DNA of 62,164 nucleotides from an uncultured bacterium. GTDB lineage: Bacteria > Bacillota > Clostridia > UBA1381. The position numbers and the translations under genes are program-made. This document shows positions 43,853 through 52,377 of this stretch, piece by piece (position 1 is the stretch's first letter; each line of letters begins with the position of its first letter). The stretch spans positions 1 through 62,164 of the forward strand of contig CAJMRL010000015.1 in the NCBI GenBank assembly GCA_905215805.1. Reading direction: 5' to 3'. The notes below the pieces were generated by a model. The model saw only the letters and a program-made list of their open reading frames with translations, did no database searches and had not been told where the DNA came from.

Positions 43853-45151
43853 ATGAATCCAAATATTTACAAGTTTTCGGAAATGACAAAAGAGCAGTAT
43901 GATTTCATAATGAAACGTGCTGAGCTTGATATTACAGAGCAGATGAAAATCGCTAAAGAGGTTTCGGATGATATTCGTGACCGAGGCGATGAGGCAGTGC
44001 TTGAATATACGGCTAAGTTTGACAAGGTGCAGCTTACGGCGGATCAGATGAAGGTCACGCCGGAGGAGATTGAGGCAGGATATAACCGTCTTGATGCTGA
44101 AACAAGAGAGGCCATAGAGTATGCGTATAAGAATATTTATGACTTCCATGAAAAGCAGCTTCCTGAGGAAATGTGGTTTACCATGGTAGACGACGGACTT
44201 ATGGTCGGAGAGAAGACAACTCCAATCGTTGACGTATGCCTTTATGTTCCGCACGGAAAGGGTTCGTTCCCGTCGGTATTGTGTATGCTTGGAATACCGG
44301 CAGTTGTGGCAAAGGTTCCGAAGATAGTAGTTGTAACGCCGCCGAATGAAAAGGGCGAGGTTGACGACGCTATACTTTGTGCCGCTAAGATAATAGGTAT
44401 AACTGAAATTTATAAGGTGGGCGGAATACAGGCTGTTGCCGCTGTGGCTTACGGAACTGAAACAATTCCGAAGTGCCATAAGATTATAGGTCCGGGAAAC
44501 AGTTATGCAACAGCTGCGAAAAGAGTTCTCGCAAACTGTATAGATGCCGGACTTCCGGCGGGACCGTCGGAAATTATAGTGCTTGCCGATGAAAAGGCCG
44601 ATCCGGAGAAGGTTGCTCTTGACTGGATGATAGAGGCAGAGCATGGTCCGGACAGCGCTGCGCTGCTTGTGACACATTCAAGAGAGCTTGTAGATAAGGT
44701 GATTCCGATTGTAAACAGACAGCTTGAGAAAATATCTCCGAAGCGTAAGGAGTTTATAGAAACAAACCTTACTACATACGGCGGAGTTATATTGACAGAT
44801 TCTCTTGATGAGAGTATTCAGTTTGTTAATGATTATGCTCCGGAGCATATGGAGGTAATGACGGAAAAGCCGTTTGACACTCTTCCTAAGATAAAAAATG
44901 CGGGAGAAATTCTTTTGGGTGATTATACTCCTGTTACACTTTGTAATTTTGTGCTTGGTCCTAACGCTATACTTCCTACCGGCGGCTTTGCCAAGACATA
45001 TTCATCAGTATCGGTACAGGATTTCTTAAAACGTTCATCGGTAGGCTATGCGTCAAAGGACGGCTTTGAGAATGTGCGTGAATATGCGTATCGTTTTGCT
45101 AAGGTCGAGGGCTTTGATACTCATGGTCTGGCAGTAAAGGAAAGAAAATAA
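43853..45151 (+). CDS. hisD: Histidinol dehydrogenase
   Basis: A 432-residue enzyme for the last two oxidations of histidine synthesis. VPHGKGSFPSVLCMLGIPA, GPGNSYATAAKR, AGPSEIIVLAD, AEHGPDSAALL and the late EHMEVM are family motifs, and the length is standard. The second ATG (43853) is chosen because AAGGAG is too close to the first (43847). It is linked to dnaJ and separated from hisB by a toxin-antitoxin pair. Confidence 0.95.
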   Translation: MNPNIYKFSEMTKEQYDFIMKRAELDITEQMKIAKEVSDDIRDRGDEAVLEYTAKFDKVQLTADQMKVTPEEIEAGYNRLDAETREAIEYAYKNIYDFHEKQLPEEMWFTMVDDGLMVGEKTTPIVDVCLYVPHGKGSFPSVLCMLGIPAVVAKVPKIVVVTPPNEKGEVDDAILCAAKIIGITEIYKVGGIQAVAAVAYGTETIPKCHKIIGPGNSYATAAKRVLANCIDAGLPAGPSEIIVLADEKADPEKVALDWMIEAEHGPDSAALLVTHSRELVDKVIPIVNRQLEKISPKRKEFIETNLTTYGGVILTDSLDESIQFVNDYAPEHMEVMTEKPFDTLPKIKNAGEILLGDYTPVTLCNFVLGPNAILPTGGFAKTYSSVSVQDFLKRSSVGYASKDGFENVREYAYRFAKVEGFDTHGLAVKERK

Positions 45152-45160
45152 TTTTAGTGT

Positions 45161-45188
45161 AAAACCACATCGGGAACGGTGTGGTTTT
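45161..45188 (+). terminator. Terminator-like hairpin after hisD
   Basis: AAAACCACA (45161-45169) pairs perfectly with TGTGGTTTT (45180-45188). The T run is short, so efficiency is uncertain. Confidence 0.68.
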
Positions 45189-45284
45189 CGGTCGTTCTTG
45201 GAATGTTGCGTATGATTTTGTAAGGAAAATTATATCCTGAGAATTATTAATAGCATAGATTATTAAAATATATGAAAGGAAAAA

Positions 45285-45584
45285 ATGGAAAAGAAATATT
45301 CTCTGCCATATAAAGCTGAAATAGGTATTGTAAAATTAGCCGAAAAATGCGGCATAGACAAGGTGATACTGTTTGGCTCGCGCGCGAGGGGAGATAACAG
45401 CAGAACCAGCGATATAGATATTGCAGTGAGCGGAGGGCAGGTTTATAGGTTTAAGTGCAGCGTTGACGATGAGGTGGAAACACTTCTTATGTTTGATGTT
45501 GTGAATCTTGATGATGAGGTTCAGCCGGAGCTGCTTGAGTCCATAAAAAAAGAAGGGATTGTTATATATGAAAAAGGTGGATAA
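45285..45584 (+). CDS. MNT-type minimal nucleotidyltransferase (MntA-like antitoxin)
   Basis: A 99-residue nucleotidyltransferase with LFGSRARGDNSRTSDIDIAV, which gives Gly31-Ser32, Asp43 and Asp45 (GSx10DxD), and a third candidate Asp in FDVVNLDD. MntA-type proteins neutralise HEPN toxins by adding AMP groups to them. AAAGGA precedes the ATG. It overlaps the HEPN gene by 17 nt. The pair sits between hisD and hisB and has nothing to do with histidine synthesis that I can see. Confidence 0.85.
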   Translation: MEKKYSLPYKAEIGIVKLAEKCGIDKVILFGSRARGDNSRTSDIDIAVSGGQVYRFKCSVDDEVETLLMFDVVNLDDEVQPELLESIKKEGIVIYEKGG

Positions 45585-45951
45585 TTTCTCTAAAGCGCTG
45601 AATAATCTCAGACAATGCCGCAATTATCATGAGCCTTATGATACTGTGACAGAAACGGGATTAGTGGCTCTTTTTGAGATTTGTTTTGAGCAGTCATGGA
45701 AGGCAATGAAAGAGATTTTGGAAAATCACGGGTATGAAGAAGCCCAAACAGGTTCTCCTAAAATGATTATGAAGCTTGCGCATAGCTGTGGCATGATAAA
45801 TGATGAAGAAAAATGGCTGATGGCGTTGTCATCAAGAAATGATGTCGCTCATTCATATAACGAAAATATAGCAATAGGTATTATAAATAAAACAAAAGAA
45901 TATTTTATAGATATGTTTGAGGATCTTGAAAAAGAAATGAGATCAAGATAG
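45568..45951 (+). CDS. HEPN-domain protein, HI0074/HepT-like toxin
   Basis: A 127-residue helical protein of the nucleotidyltransferase-substrate-binding (HI0074) type. The motif SRNDVAHSYNE carries Arg90, His95 and Tyr97, fitting the RX4HXY signature of HepT toxins, in which Arg and His form the RNase site and Tyr is the AMPylation target. The ATG at 45568 is chosen over one three codons upstream because of its spacing from GAAGGGA. Toxin activity is inferred from family and pairing. Confidence 0.82.
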   Translation: MKKVDNFSKALNNLRQCRNYHEPYDTVTETGLVALFEICFEQSWKAMKEILENHGYEEAQTGSPKMIMKLAHSCGMINDEEKWLMALSSRNDVAHSYNENIAIGIINKTKEYFIDMFEDLEKEMRSR

Positions 45952-45969
45952 CTGTAAGGAGTATGAATA

Positions 45970-46587
45970 ATGGAAAAAATAAAGGTTTGCAGAAAAACAA
46001 CGGAGTCGGAGATGAATGTGACGCTTGATTTTTCGCCGCTGCGTCCCGATTACCGCAAATACATAAACACAACAATACCGTTTTTTAACCATATGCTTGA
46101 GCATATAGCATGGAGGGGCGGTTTTAATCTTGAGGTCGATGTTAAGCTTGATGAGTTTACGCTTACCCATGTTATCACAGAGGATTTGGGAATAGCGATA
46201 GGAAAGGCTTGCAAGGAGTATATCGACCGTACAGACGGCTGCTACGGCTATGGTGATGCGATAGGAATAATTGACGAGGCAAAGGCAGAGGCGGCGATAA
46301 GCTTTGAATCGCGTGCTTTGTTCCTGATAGATTATCACGGAGCGGAGCTTACCGAAAAGGTTGAAGGAATGGATACACAGGACCTTGAGACATTTCTTGA
46401 GGGCTTTGTTCAGGGCGCGATGTGTACCTTGCAGGTAGATGTTATGCGCGGTCATAATGGACATCACATATGGGAAGCGGTATTCAGGAGCATAGGCTCG
46501 GCGCTTAATAAGACATTTGAAATAAGCGAAGCGAGAAAGGGCAAAACCTCGGGTGTTGCTGGAAAAATAAACTGGACGGTCGAATAA
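45970..46587 (+). CDS. hisB: Imidazoleglycerol-phosphate dehydratase
   Basis: A 205-residue single-function dehydratase (without the phosphatase domain of the E. coli protein). FFNHMLEHIAWRGGF near residue 38 and the late MRGHNGHHIWEAVFRSIGSAL are the two His-rich metal motifs. The His in the usual H(T/H)xED segment is present in THVITEDLGIAIG. A HAD phosphatase-like gene starts at the base after its stop. Confidence 0.93.
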   Translation: MEKIKVCRKTTESEMNVTLDFSPLRPDYRKYINTTIPFFNHMLEHIAWRGGFNLEVDVKLDEFTLTHVITEDLGIAIGKACKEYIDRTDGCYGYGDAIGIIDEAKAEAAISFESRALFLIDYHGAELTEKVEGMDTQDLETFLEGFVQGAMCTLQVDVMRGHNGHHIWEAVFRSIGSALNKTFEISEARKGKTSGVAGKINWTVE

Positions 46588-47616
46588 ATGAAACTGAAAA
46601 AATTTCTTGACAAATATGATACCGTAATATTTGATATGGACGGTGTTATAACAAGCGAGCAGAATTATTGGAATTGCGCGGCTTTGACGGTATGGGAATA
46701 TCTATCTTGGAACAGCGGCAGGAAAATAAATTCGCCGGAATGTATGGAAAACCTTAAAGATATACGCCGCAAGGTATTTTTTGATGATGAGCTTATAAGT
46801 GTTTTAAAGGGTAAAGGCGTAAATTCTAATTGGGATTTAGGGTACATTATGGTTTGTATCACATGGATATGCTGCGGAAAGCACAATTGGGAAGACTTTG
46901 ACGGAGTACTGGAATATGCGAAGGCTCTGCCGGATAATATAATTGACGCGTATGATGATATAGCATTGGAGTGCTCAAAAAGAACAGGACTTGATTACGG
47001 CTGGCTCAGACGTAACGAGCTGATGTGGCAGACGATGATGCGGATTTTCCAGGAGTGGTTTTTGGGAGATGAGCTTTTTTATAGAAATTACGGTTACTAT
47101 CCGGTAAATGCCGGAAAGAGCGGGCTGCTCTTTAAAGAAGAGCCTATTGTGGACAAGGAAAAGCTTACGGAAATGCTCAGATTGCTGAATGAAACAAAGA
47201 GAGTATGCACCGGAACAGGCAGACCGTATATAGAGATGATACAGCCGCTTAAAAATTGGGATATATTAAAATACTTTGCTGACGACGGACTTTCAAATTA
47301 TGACCATGTAGCAGCGGCGGAAGAGAAGCTTAACAATAACGCTCTGACAAAGCCGAATCCGTATATGTTTTTGAAGGCATTGTACGGTACTGATTATGAT
47401 GATAAACGTCTTGTAAGCGGGGATTATGATAAGTCGAAAATTGCAGGAACGCTTGTAGTTGGCGATGCCGGGGCGGATATACTGGCGGCAAAGGCGATGG
47501 GAGCGGATTTTTGTGCTGTGCTGACAGGTATACAGGGTGAAAAGGGCAGAGAATATTTTGAGGAAAACGGAGCTGAATATATTTTGCCGAGTGTTATTGA
47601 CTTTTTGGAGGAATAG
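46588..47616 (+). CDS. HAD-superfamily hydrolase with large cap domain
   Basis: A 342-residue HAD protein: FDMDGV (Asp16 nucleophile and Asp18), Thr/Gly-rich CTGTGRP near 207-213, TKPNP with Lys255, and VGDAGADILAAKAMGA with Asp293 and Asp297. About 170 residues between the first motifs form an unusually big cap. It starts immediately after the hisB stop, so it is strictly coupled. This makes a histidinol-phosphate phosphatase role possible but not proven; other small phosphate esters are equally possible. Confidence 0.75.
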   Translation: MKLKKFLDKYDTVIFDMDGVITSEQNYWNCAALTVWEYLSWNSGRKINSPECMENLKDIRRKVFFDDELISVLKGKGVNSNWDLGYIMVCITWICCGKHNWEDFDGVLEYAKALPDNIIDAYDDIALECSKRTGLDYGWLRRNELMWQTMMRIFQEWFLGDELFYRNYGYYPVNAGKSGLLFKEEPIVDKEKLTEMLRLLNETKRVCTGTGRPYIEMIQPLKNWDILKYFADDGLSNYDHVAAAEEKLNNNALTKPNPYMFLKALYGTDYDDKRLVSGDYDKSKIAGTLVVGDAGADILAAKAMGADFCAVLTGIQGEKGREYFEENGAEYILPSVIDFLEE

Positions 47617-47619
47617 ATT

Positions 47620-48171
47620 ATGGAGAAAAGAATAACAGCGCCTATATCAAAGGAGCAGATAAAGGAGCTTCATGCAGGTGACAACGTGTTGATTTCCGGT
47701 GTTATATATACTGCGCGTGACGCCGCGCACGAGAGAATGGTAAGGCTTCATAATGAGGGAGAACCATTTCCGATAGAGCTTAAGGATCAGATCATATATT
47801 ATGCCGGTCCGTGTCCGGCAAAGCCCGGCGAAGTTATCGGTTCATGCGGACCTACTACAGCGGGAAGAATGGACGCTTACGCTCCGGTGCTGATGGATAA
47901 CGGATTGGGAGCGATGATAGGTAAGGGCGCAAGGAATAAAGCGGTCATTGATTCGATGAAGAAAAACTGTTGTGTCTATTTCGGAGCTATAGGCGGAGCG
48001 GGAGCGCTTATAGCAGGAGCGATAAAGGAATCTGAGGTCGTAGCCTATGATGATCTCGGTACGGAGGCTATACGCAGGCTTGTGGTGGAGGATTTTCCGG
48101 CAACAGTGCTTGTGGATTGCGAAGGAAATGATCTGTATGAAATAGGTCAGGCAAAATACCGTGAAATTTAA
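47620..48171 (+). CDS. Class I fumarase-type Fe-S hydro-lyase, beta subunit
   Basis: A 183-residue beta subunit of two-part fumarase/tartrate dehydratase. LHAGDNVLISGVIYTARDAAH, YAGPCPAKPGEVIGSCGPTTAGRMD and GKGARN are family motifs. The Fe-S-binding alpha subunit, needed for activity, is usually adjacent but is not in the window. It begins 3 nt after the HAD gene. The substrate (fumarate/malate or tartrate) cannot be told. Confidence 0.88.
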   Translation: MEKRITAPISKEQIKELHAGDNVLISGVIYTARDAAHERMVRLHNEGEPFPIELKDQIIYYAGPCPAKPGEVIGSCGPTTAGRMDAYAPVLMDNGLGAMIGKGARNKAVIDSMKKNCCVYFGAIGGAGALIAGAIKESEVVAYDDLGTEAIRRLVVEDFPATVLVDCEGNDLYEIGQAKYREI

Positions 48172-48189
48172 TGTGAAGGACGGGTATGT

Positions 48190-48227
48190 AAGGCTGTTTC
48201 GTATTATACGAAACGGCTTATTTTTTT
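48190..48227 (+). terminator. Intrinsic terminator after the fumarase beta gene
   Basis: A long stem (about 48190-48203 with 48207-48219, TTTCGTA/TACGAAA core) followed by ATTTTTTT. Confidence 0.88.
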
Positions 48228-48303
48228 GCCTGAATGTATAATTAAGCATAAAATGCCATACAAATATATAAGAGAAAATTTAAAGGATATGTGGGTAAAG
48301 GCA

Positions 48304-49356
48304 ATGAAAAAATACATACTTTCTGCCGCGGCGATGGCGGTAATAACTCTTTTTCTTCTAAAAGCGCAAAATGCGATGGATTATGCGCGTGATGCGATGG
48401 ATATGTGTGTTGAAACGGTAATTCCGACCTTATTCCCGTTTTTTATATGTTCAGGTATTTTGTTGTATTCAGGTTTTTGCGAGGCGCTGTCGGTATTGTT
48501 CCGACCGTGTATGAAGCCGCTTTTCGGAGTAAGTCCGGCGGGGGCGTCGGCATTTGTTTTGGGGATAATAAGCGGATATCCTTTAGGGGCGGTAACGGCG
48601 GGTCAGCTTTATGAGAACGGATATATAACAAAGACGGAAGCTGAAAGACTTACGGCCTTTTGCAACAATTCCGGACCGCTTTTTATATTGGGGTCTGTCG
48701 GGGCGGCGGTATACGGGAATATAAGGCTCGGTATTATGCTGTATGTATTTCACATTTTAGCGGCGCTGACTGTGGGAGTAATTTTTAGATTTTACAAAAG
48801 GAATGACTATACAGCTCCCGATACCGTAATGACTACCCCTAACCGCTCTGCACCTCAGATAATAAGCATTGCAGTTAATAATGCTGTAAAAACAATGCTT
48901 ACCGTATGCGGAGCAGTTGTGTTTTTCGGAATGACAGGAAGGCTGATTCTTGATTTGCTGCCTGTTGACGGAAAGATATACGCTGTTTTATCGGGGGTCG
49001 TGGAGTTTGTTACAGGAACAATGGCGGTGTCAAAGCTTGATTCGGGTATTGCAGAAAAAATGGTTTATACAGCTTTTATTGTAGGATTTGCAGGCATGAG
49101 CGTGCATGCGCAGGTAATATCGGCGGTATCCGGATATGGATTGGATATGCGTCCGTATTTTGCCGGGAAGGTTATGCACGGCATTATAGCGGCTTTGTAT
49201 ACATATATATATCTGCAAATATTTCCGATTACACAGACGGCGTTTGCGCCGAGCATGAGCAGGGGCTTTTGTGTATCATCGGCGCATATGGTAATAGCGG
49301 CGGGAGTGCTTATAGGAGCGGCGTTTGCTATAAGAGGAAGAACAAAGACGGGGTGA
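48304..49356 (+). CDS. ylbJ: Sporulation integral membrane protein YlbJ-like
   Basis: A 350-residue polytopic membrane protein with about eight helices and nucleoside-recognition (gate-domain) features: VIPTLFPFFICSGILL, GIISGYPLGAVTAGQLYENG and FCNNSGPLFILGSVG. YlbJ is required for spore cortex formation in Bacillus. The start is uncertain: MKKYILSAAAM at 48304 puts the first helix near the N-terminus; frames open further upstream to 48226. The adjacent yqfC and yqfD genes support a sporulation link. Confidence 0.8.
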   Translation: MKKYILSAAAMAVITLFLLKAQNAMDYARDAMDMCVETVIPTLFPFFICSGILLYSGFCEALSVLFRPCMKPLFGVSPAGASAFVLGIISGYPLGAVTAGQLYENGYITKTEAERLTAFCNNSGPLFILGSVGAAVYGNIRLGIMLYVFHILAALTVGVIFRFYKRNDYTAPDTVMTTPNRSAPQIISIAVNNAVKTMLTVCGAVVFFGMTGRLILDLLPVDGKIYAVLSGVVEFVTGTMAVSKLDSGIAEKMVYTAFIVGFAGMSVHAQVISAVSGYGLDMRPYFAGKVMHGIIAALYTYIYLQIFPITQTAFAPSMSRGFCVSSAHMVIAAGVLIGAAFAIRGRTKTG

Positions 49357-49360
49357 TATT

Positions 49361-49615
49361 ATGGGAAGGCTCGGAGTGCTGGTAAGCAGAGCATGGGGGA
49401 TAGAGGAATCAATAATAGGCGGCGCTCCGAAGGTTACTGCTGTAGGGGACGGAAGCGTATATATAGAAAATCATGGAGGACTGCTCTCATACAGCGATAC
49501 AAGCCTGAGTCTTATGTGCGGGATCACAATTGAGGGCAGCGGTTTGATTATAAAGGAAATGGATATTGACGTTATGAGTATTGAGGGCAGAATTTCATGT
49601 ATCAAAATGGGCTGA
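49361..49615 (+). CDS. yqfC: YabP/YqfC-family sporulation protein
   Basis: An 84-residue protein. The pattern VYIENHGGLLSYSDTSLSL and IEGRISCIKMG is that of YqfC/YabP proteins, small spore-coat or engulfment-phase factors. Its place directly before yqfD matches the conserved yqfC-yqfD pair. It starts 4 nt after ylbJ, so the three sporulation genes are probably one unit. Confidence 0.85.
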   Translation: MGRLGVLVSRAWGIEESIIGGAPKVTAVGDGSVYIENHGGLLSYSDTSLSLMCGITIEGSGLIIKEMDIDVMSIEGRISCIKMG

Positions 49616-49668
49616 TATATGTATTTTCATTATTGCTCACATATAAAAATTGAAAGGAATTTAAAAAA

Positions 49669-50880
49669 TTGTTAAATTCGCTCTTTAATTTTCTTAAAGG
49701 ATATGTTATAATAAAAGTGTATGGGTGCGGTGCGGAGCGGCTTATAAATATATGCACGCATAGAGGGATAGGTGTCCGGAGCGTTGAACGCTGTGAGGAC
49801 GGAACAGTTTTAATCCGCATAAGGAGCAAAGATTTTAAATATCTTCGTCCTATTGCGCATAAAACACATACAAAAATACATATTGTAAAAAAACGCGGTT
49901 TTTTTGATTTGAAACGTCATTACGGAGGCAGATGGCTGTTTATGGCAGGAGCGGTGATGGCGGCGGCTTTTTTCATTACTGCGTCACAGTTTATATGGAC
50001 AGTGGAAATAACAGGGATTGAGGAATGTGATCCGGCGGCTGTTGAAAGTACGCTTAGAAATATCGGCATATACCGCGGTGCGCTGAAAAAAGATATTCCC
50101 GATGGATTTGAAGTAAAAAAGCTTATTATGAACGATCATCCCGAAATTGCATGGGCATGGGCGTATATAAGCGGAACATCGGCAAATGTGAGAATATATG
50201 AAAAGACTATTCCTCCTCAGACTGTTGACCGACAGGAGCCATGTGATATAGTTGCGGCGTGTGACGGGTATATAGAGAAGGTTGACGTGCTGAATGGAGA
50301 AGGGATGTATGAGGCGGGAGATGTCGTAAGAGCCGGTGAGGTTATAATTTCAGGCAAGGTTCCGGTATTTCGTGAGGGATATCCTGAAAAATATATGTAT
50401 GTTCATGCAATGGGAGAAATACAGGCATATACGCAGAGAAGCAAAAGCAGTATCTATTCTCTTCAGCGTGAGATAAGAACTCCAACAGGCAAGGAAAAAA
50501 GAAGATACTATATAGACCTTTTCGGAAAGAGGATAAATTTTTATAAAGATGAAAATCCTGATTTTGAGCAGTATAACACTTCTGAAAAATCGAAGGATTT
50601 CTTTGGAATAAGCTTTGGCAGGATTATTTTTGAAGAGGTTGAAATAAGCTATGAGCCGATGAGTATCGATTCGGTGATGGAAATTGCCGAAGATGAGCTT
50701 GAGGAAAAAATCGCGAAAGAGCTCTGTTCTAATGCAAGCTTACAGGGCAGAGAGCTGCAATATGAAAAGATTTCGGAAAACGAAATCAAAGTAAAGCTTA
50801 CAATGAGCTTTACGGAAGATATAGGCACAGAGGTGCCGCTTGAAAGGAATGAAGAACAGGTTGATAAACAGGAAGATTGA
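49669..50880 (+). CDS. yqfD: Sporulation protein YqfD
   Basis: A 403-residue membrane protein. Short cytoplasmic N-terminus (RLINICTHRGIGV), one membrane helix around residues 90-110, then a large outside domain with an early POTRA-like beta-alpha region (WTVEITGIEECD, SANVRIYEKTIPP). TTG appears to be the start, with AAAGGAA at proper distance. In Bacillus, yqfD is expressed in the mother cell during sporulation. Its 3' end overlaps phoH. Confidence 0.87.
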   Translation: MLNSLFNFLKGYVIIKVYGCGAERLINICTHRGIGVRSVERCEDGTVLIRIRSKDFKYLRPIAHKTHTKIHIVKKRGFFDLKRHYGGRWLFMAGAVMAAAFFITASQFIWTVEITGIEECDPAAVESTLRNIGIYRGALKKDIPDGFEVKKLIMNDHPEIAWAWAYISGTSANVRIYEKTIPPQTVDRQEPCDIVAACDGYIEKVDVLNGEGMYEAGDVVRAGEVIISGKVPVFREGYPEKYMYVHAMGEIQAYTQRSKSSIYSLQREIRTPTGKEKRRYYIDLFGKRINFYKDENPDFEQYNTSEKSKDFFGISFGRIIFEEVEISYEPMSIDSVMEIAEDELEEKIAKELCSNASLQGRELQYEKISENEIKVKLTMSFTEDIGTEVPLERNEEQVDKQED

Positions 50881-51844
50881 TGTTTCTGAGGATATGGATC
50901 TTGCGCCGCTTTTCGGGAGCTTTGACGAAAATATAAAGATGATTGAAAAGGCGCTGTCCGTTACAATATCGGCGAGAGAAAATTCTCTGCGCATAAGCGG
51001 AGAGGACGATGATGTTGAGAGAGCTTCTCAGGTGCTTAACATATTGATACAGGTATTAGACAGAGGCGAGGTTATAGATACACAGAAGGTGCTGTATGCT
51101 ATAACCATGGCTCAGGAAAACGGCGGTATTGATATGAAGCTTATGGGTGATGACTGTATTGCAATAAATGTCAAGGGAACGCCTATAAAGACAAAAACTC
51201 TGGGACAGAAGCGATATATCGAGGCTATAGACAATAATACTATCGTATTCGGTATAGGACCTGCCGGAACAGGAAAGACCTATCTTGCAGTGGCAAAGGC
51301 TGTAACGGCCTTGCGCTCTAAGGAGGTAAACAGGATAATTTTAACAAGACCTGCCGTTGAAGCGGGAGAAAAGCTTGGATTTTTGCCCGGGGATCTGCAG
51401 AATAAGGTAGATCCGTATTTAAGACCGCTCTATGACGGAATGTATGAGATGCTTGGCGGAGATGGCTTTGCGCGTTATCAGGAGAAGGGTGTAATAGAGG
51501 TTGCGCCACTTGCATATATGAGGGGACGAACATTGGATAATGCATTTATAATCCTTGATGAGGCGCAAAATACCACTCCGGAACAAATGAAAATGTTTCT
51601 TACAAGAATAGGCTTTGGTTCAAAGGCAATTGTTACGGGAGATATAACACAGATAGACCTCCCCGGAGATAAAAGGTCGGGACTTAAAGAGGCAATGAAG
51701 GTATTACAGCATATAGAAGGAATACAGTTCTGTAAATTTACGGAAAAGGATGTAGTAAGACATCCGCTTGTAATGCAGATAATAAAGGCATACGAGAAAT
51801 ATGACGAGCAAAAAGAAAGAAGACGCAGAAGCAAAGAAGGCTGA
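50849..51844 (+). CDS. phoH: PhoH-family ATPase (YbeZ-like)
   Basis: A 331-residue ATPase with Walker A GPAGTGKT (residues 137-144) and Walker B FIILDEAQN. It usually partners YbeY, the next gene, in ribosomal RNA maturation. The start is uncertain, since several candidates (TTG 50840, ATG 50849, TTG 50861) lie in the end of yqfD; ATG 50849 is given. It ends 2 nt before ybeY. Confidence 0.9.
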   Translation: MKNRLINRKIDVSEDMDLAPLFGSFDENIKMIEKALSVTISARENSLRISGEDDDVERASQVLNILIQVLDRGEVIDTQKVLYAITMAQENGGIDMKLMGDDCIAINVKGTPIKTKTLGQKRYIEAIDNNTIVFGIGPAGTGKTYLAVAKAVTALRSKEVNRIILTRPAVEAGEKLGFLPGDLQNKVDPYLRPLYDGMYEMLGGDGFARYQEKGVIEVAPLAYMRGRTLDNAFIILDEAQNTTPEQMKMFLTRIGFGSKAIVTGDITQIDLPGDKRSGLKEAMKVLQHIEGIQFCKFTEKDVVRHPLVMQIIKAYEKYDEQKERRRRSKEG

Positions 51845-51846
51845 AT

Positions 51847-52344
51847 ATGATTGAACTTATTATTGAAAATGAACAGGATAAGCAGGAATGGTCGGCAGAG
51901 CTTGAGCAGTCGGTAAGAGATGTGTGCAATGCCGTTATGGAAATGGAAGAATGCAATTTTGATGCGCAGATAAGTCTTACACTGGTGGATAATGAGGAAA
52001 TACGGCGCATTAACGCAGAACAAAGAGATATAGACCGTCCAACGGATGTGCTCTCTTTTCCAATGCTTGAATTTGACGAGAACGGAGAATGCTATGACGC
52101 GGAATATGAAATGGACGGAGATTTCGTGATTTTAGGAGATATAGTAATATCTTTGGAAAGAGCCATGGAGCAGGCATTGGAATACGGACACAGCTTCAGG
52201 AGAGAGGTAGCATTTTTAACAGCTCATTCAATGCTTCATCTTTTGGGTTATGACCATGTTGATGATCCGGAAGGCGAAAGAATAATGAGGGAGAAACAGA
52301 ATAAGGTGCTTAACAGTCTTGGAATTACACGTGACGCTGATTAG
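51847..52344 (+). CDS. ybeY: Endoribonuclease YbeY
   Basis: A 165-residue metal-dependent RNase for 16S rRNA 3'-end maturation and ribosome quality control. The zinc site HSMLHLLGYDH gives His127, His131 and His137. RPTDVLSFP and ILGDIVIS are conserved. It sits in the usual phoH-ybeY-era order; the dgkA and cdd genes often found between ybeY and era are missing. Confidence 0.96.
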   Translation: MIELIIENEQDKQEWSAELEQSVRDVCNAVMEMEECNFDAQISLTLVDNEEIRRINAEQRDIDRPTDVLSFPMLEFDENGECYDAEYEMDGDFVILGDIVISLERAMEQALEYGHSFRREVAFLTAHSMLHLLGYDHVDDPEGERIMREKQNKVLNSLGITRDAD

Positions 52345-52377
52345 CGCGGAAAAAATTTTATTGAAAGGAATGTATAA

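Noticed and set aside
51478..52023. Long minus-strand frame opposite phoH and ybeY
   Set aside because: It is a shadow of two well-recognised plus-strand genes, has no ribosome site and resembles no family. The same holds for other antisense frames, such as those opposite xdhC, murE, mraY and hisD.
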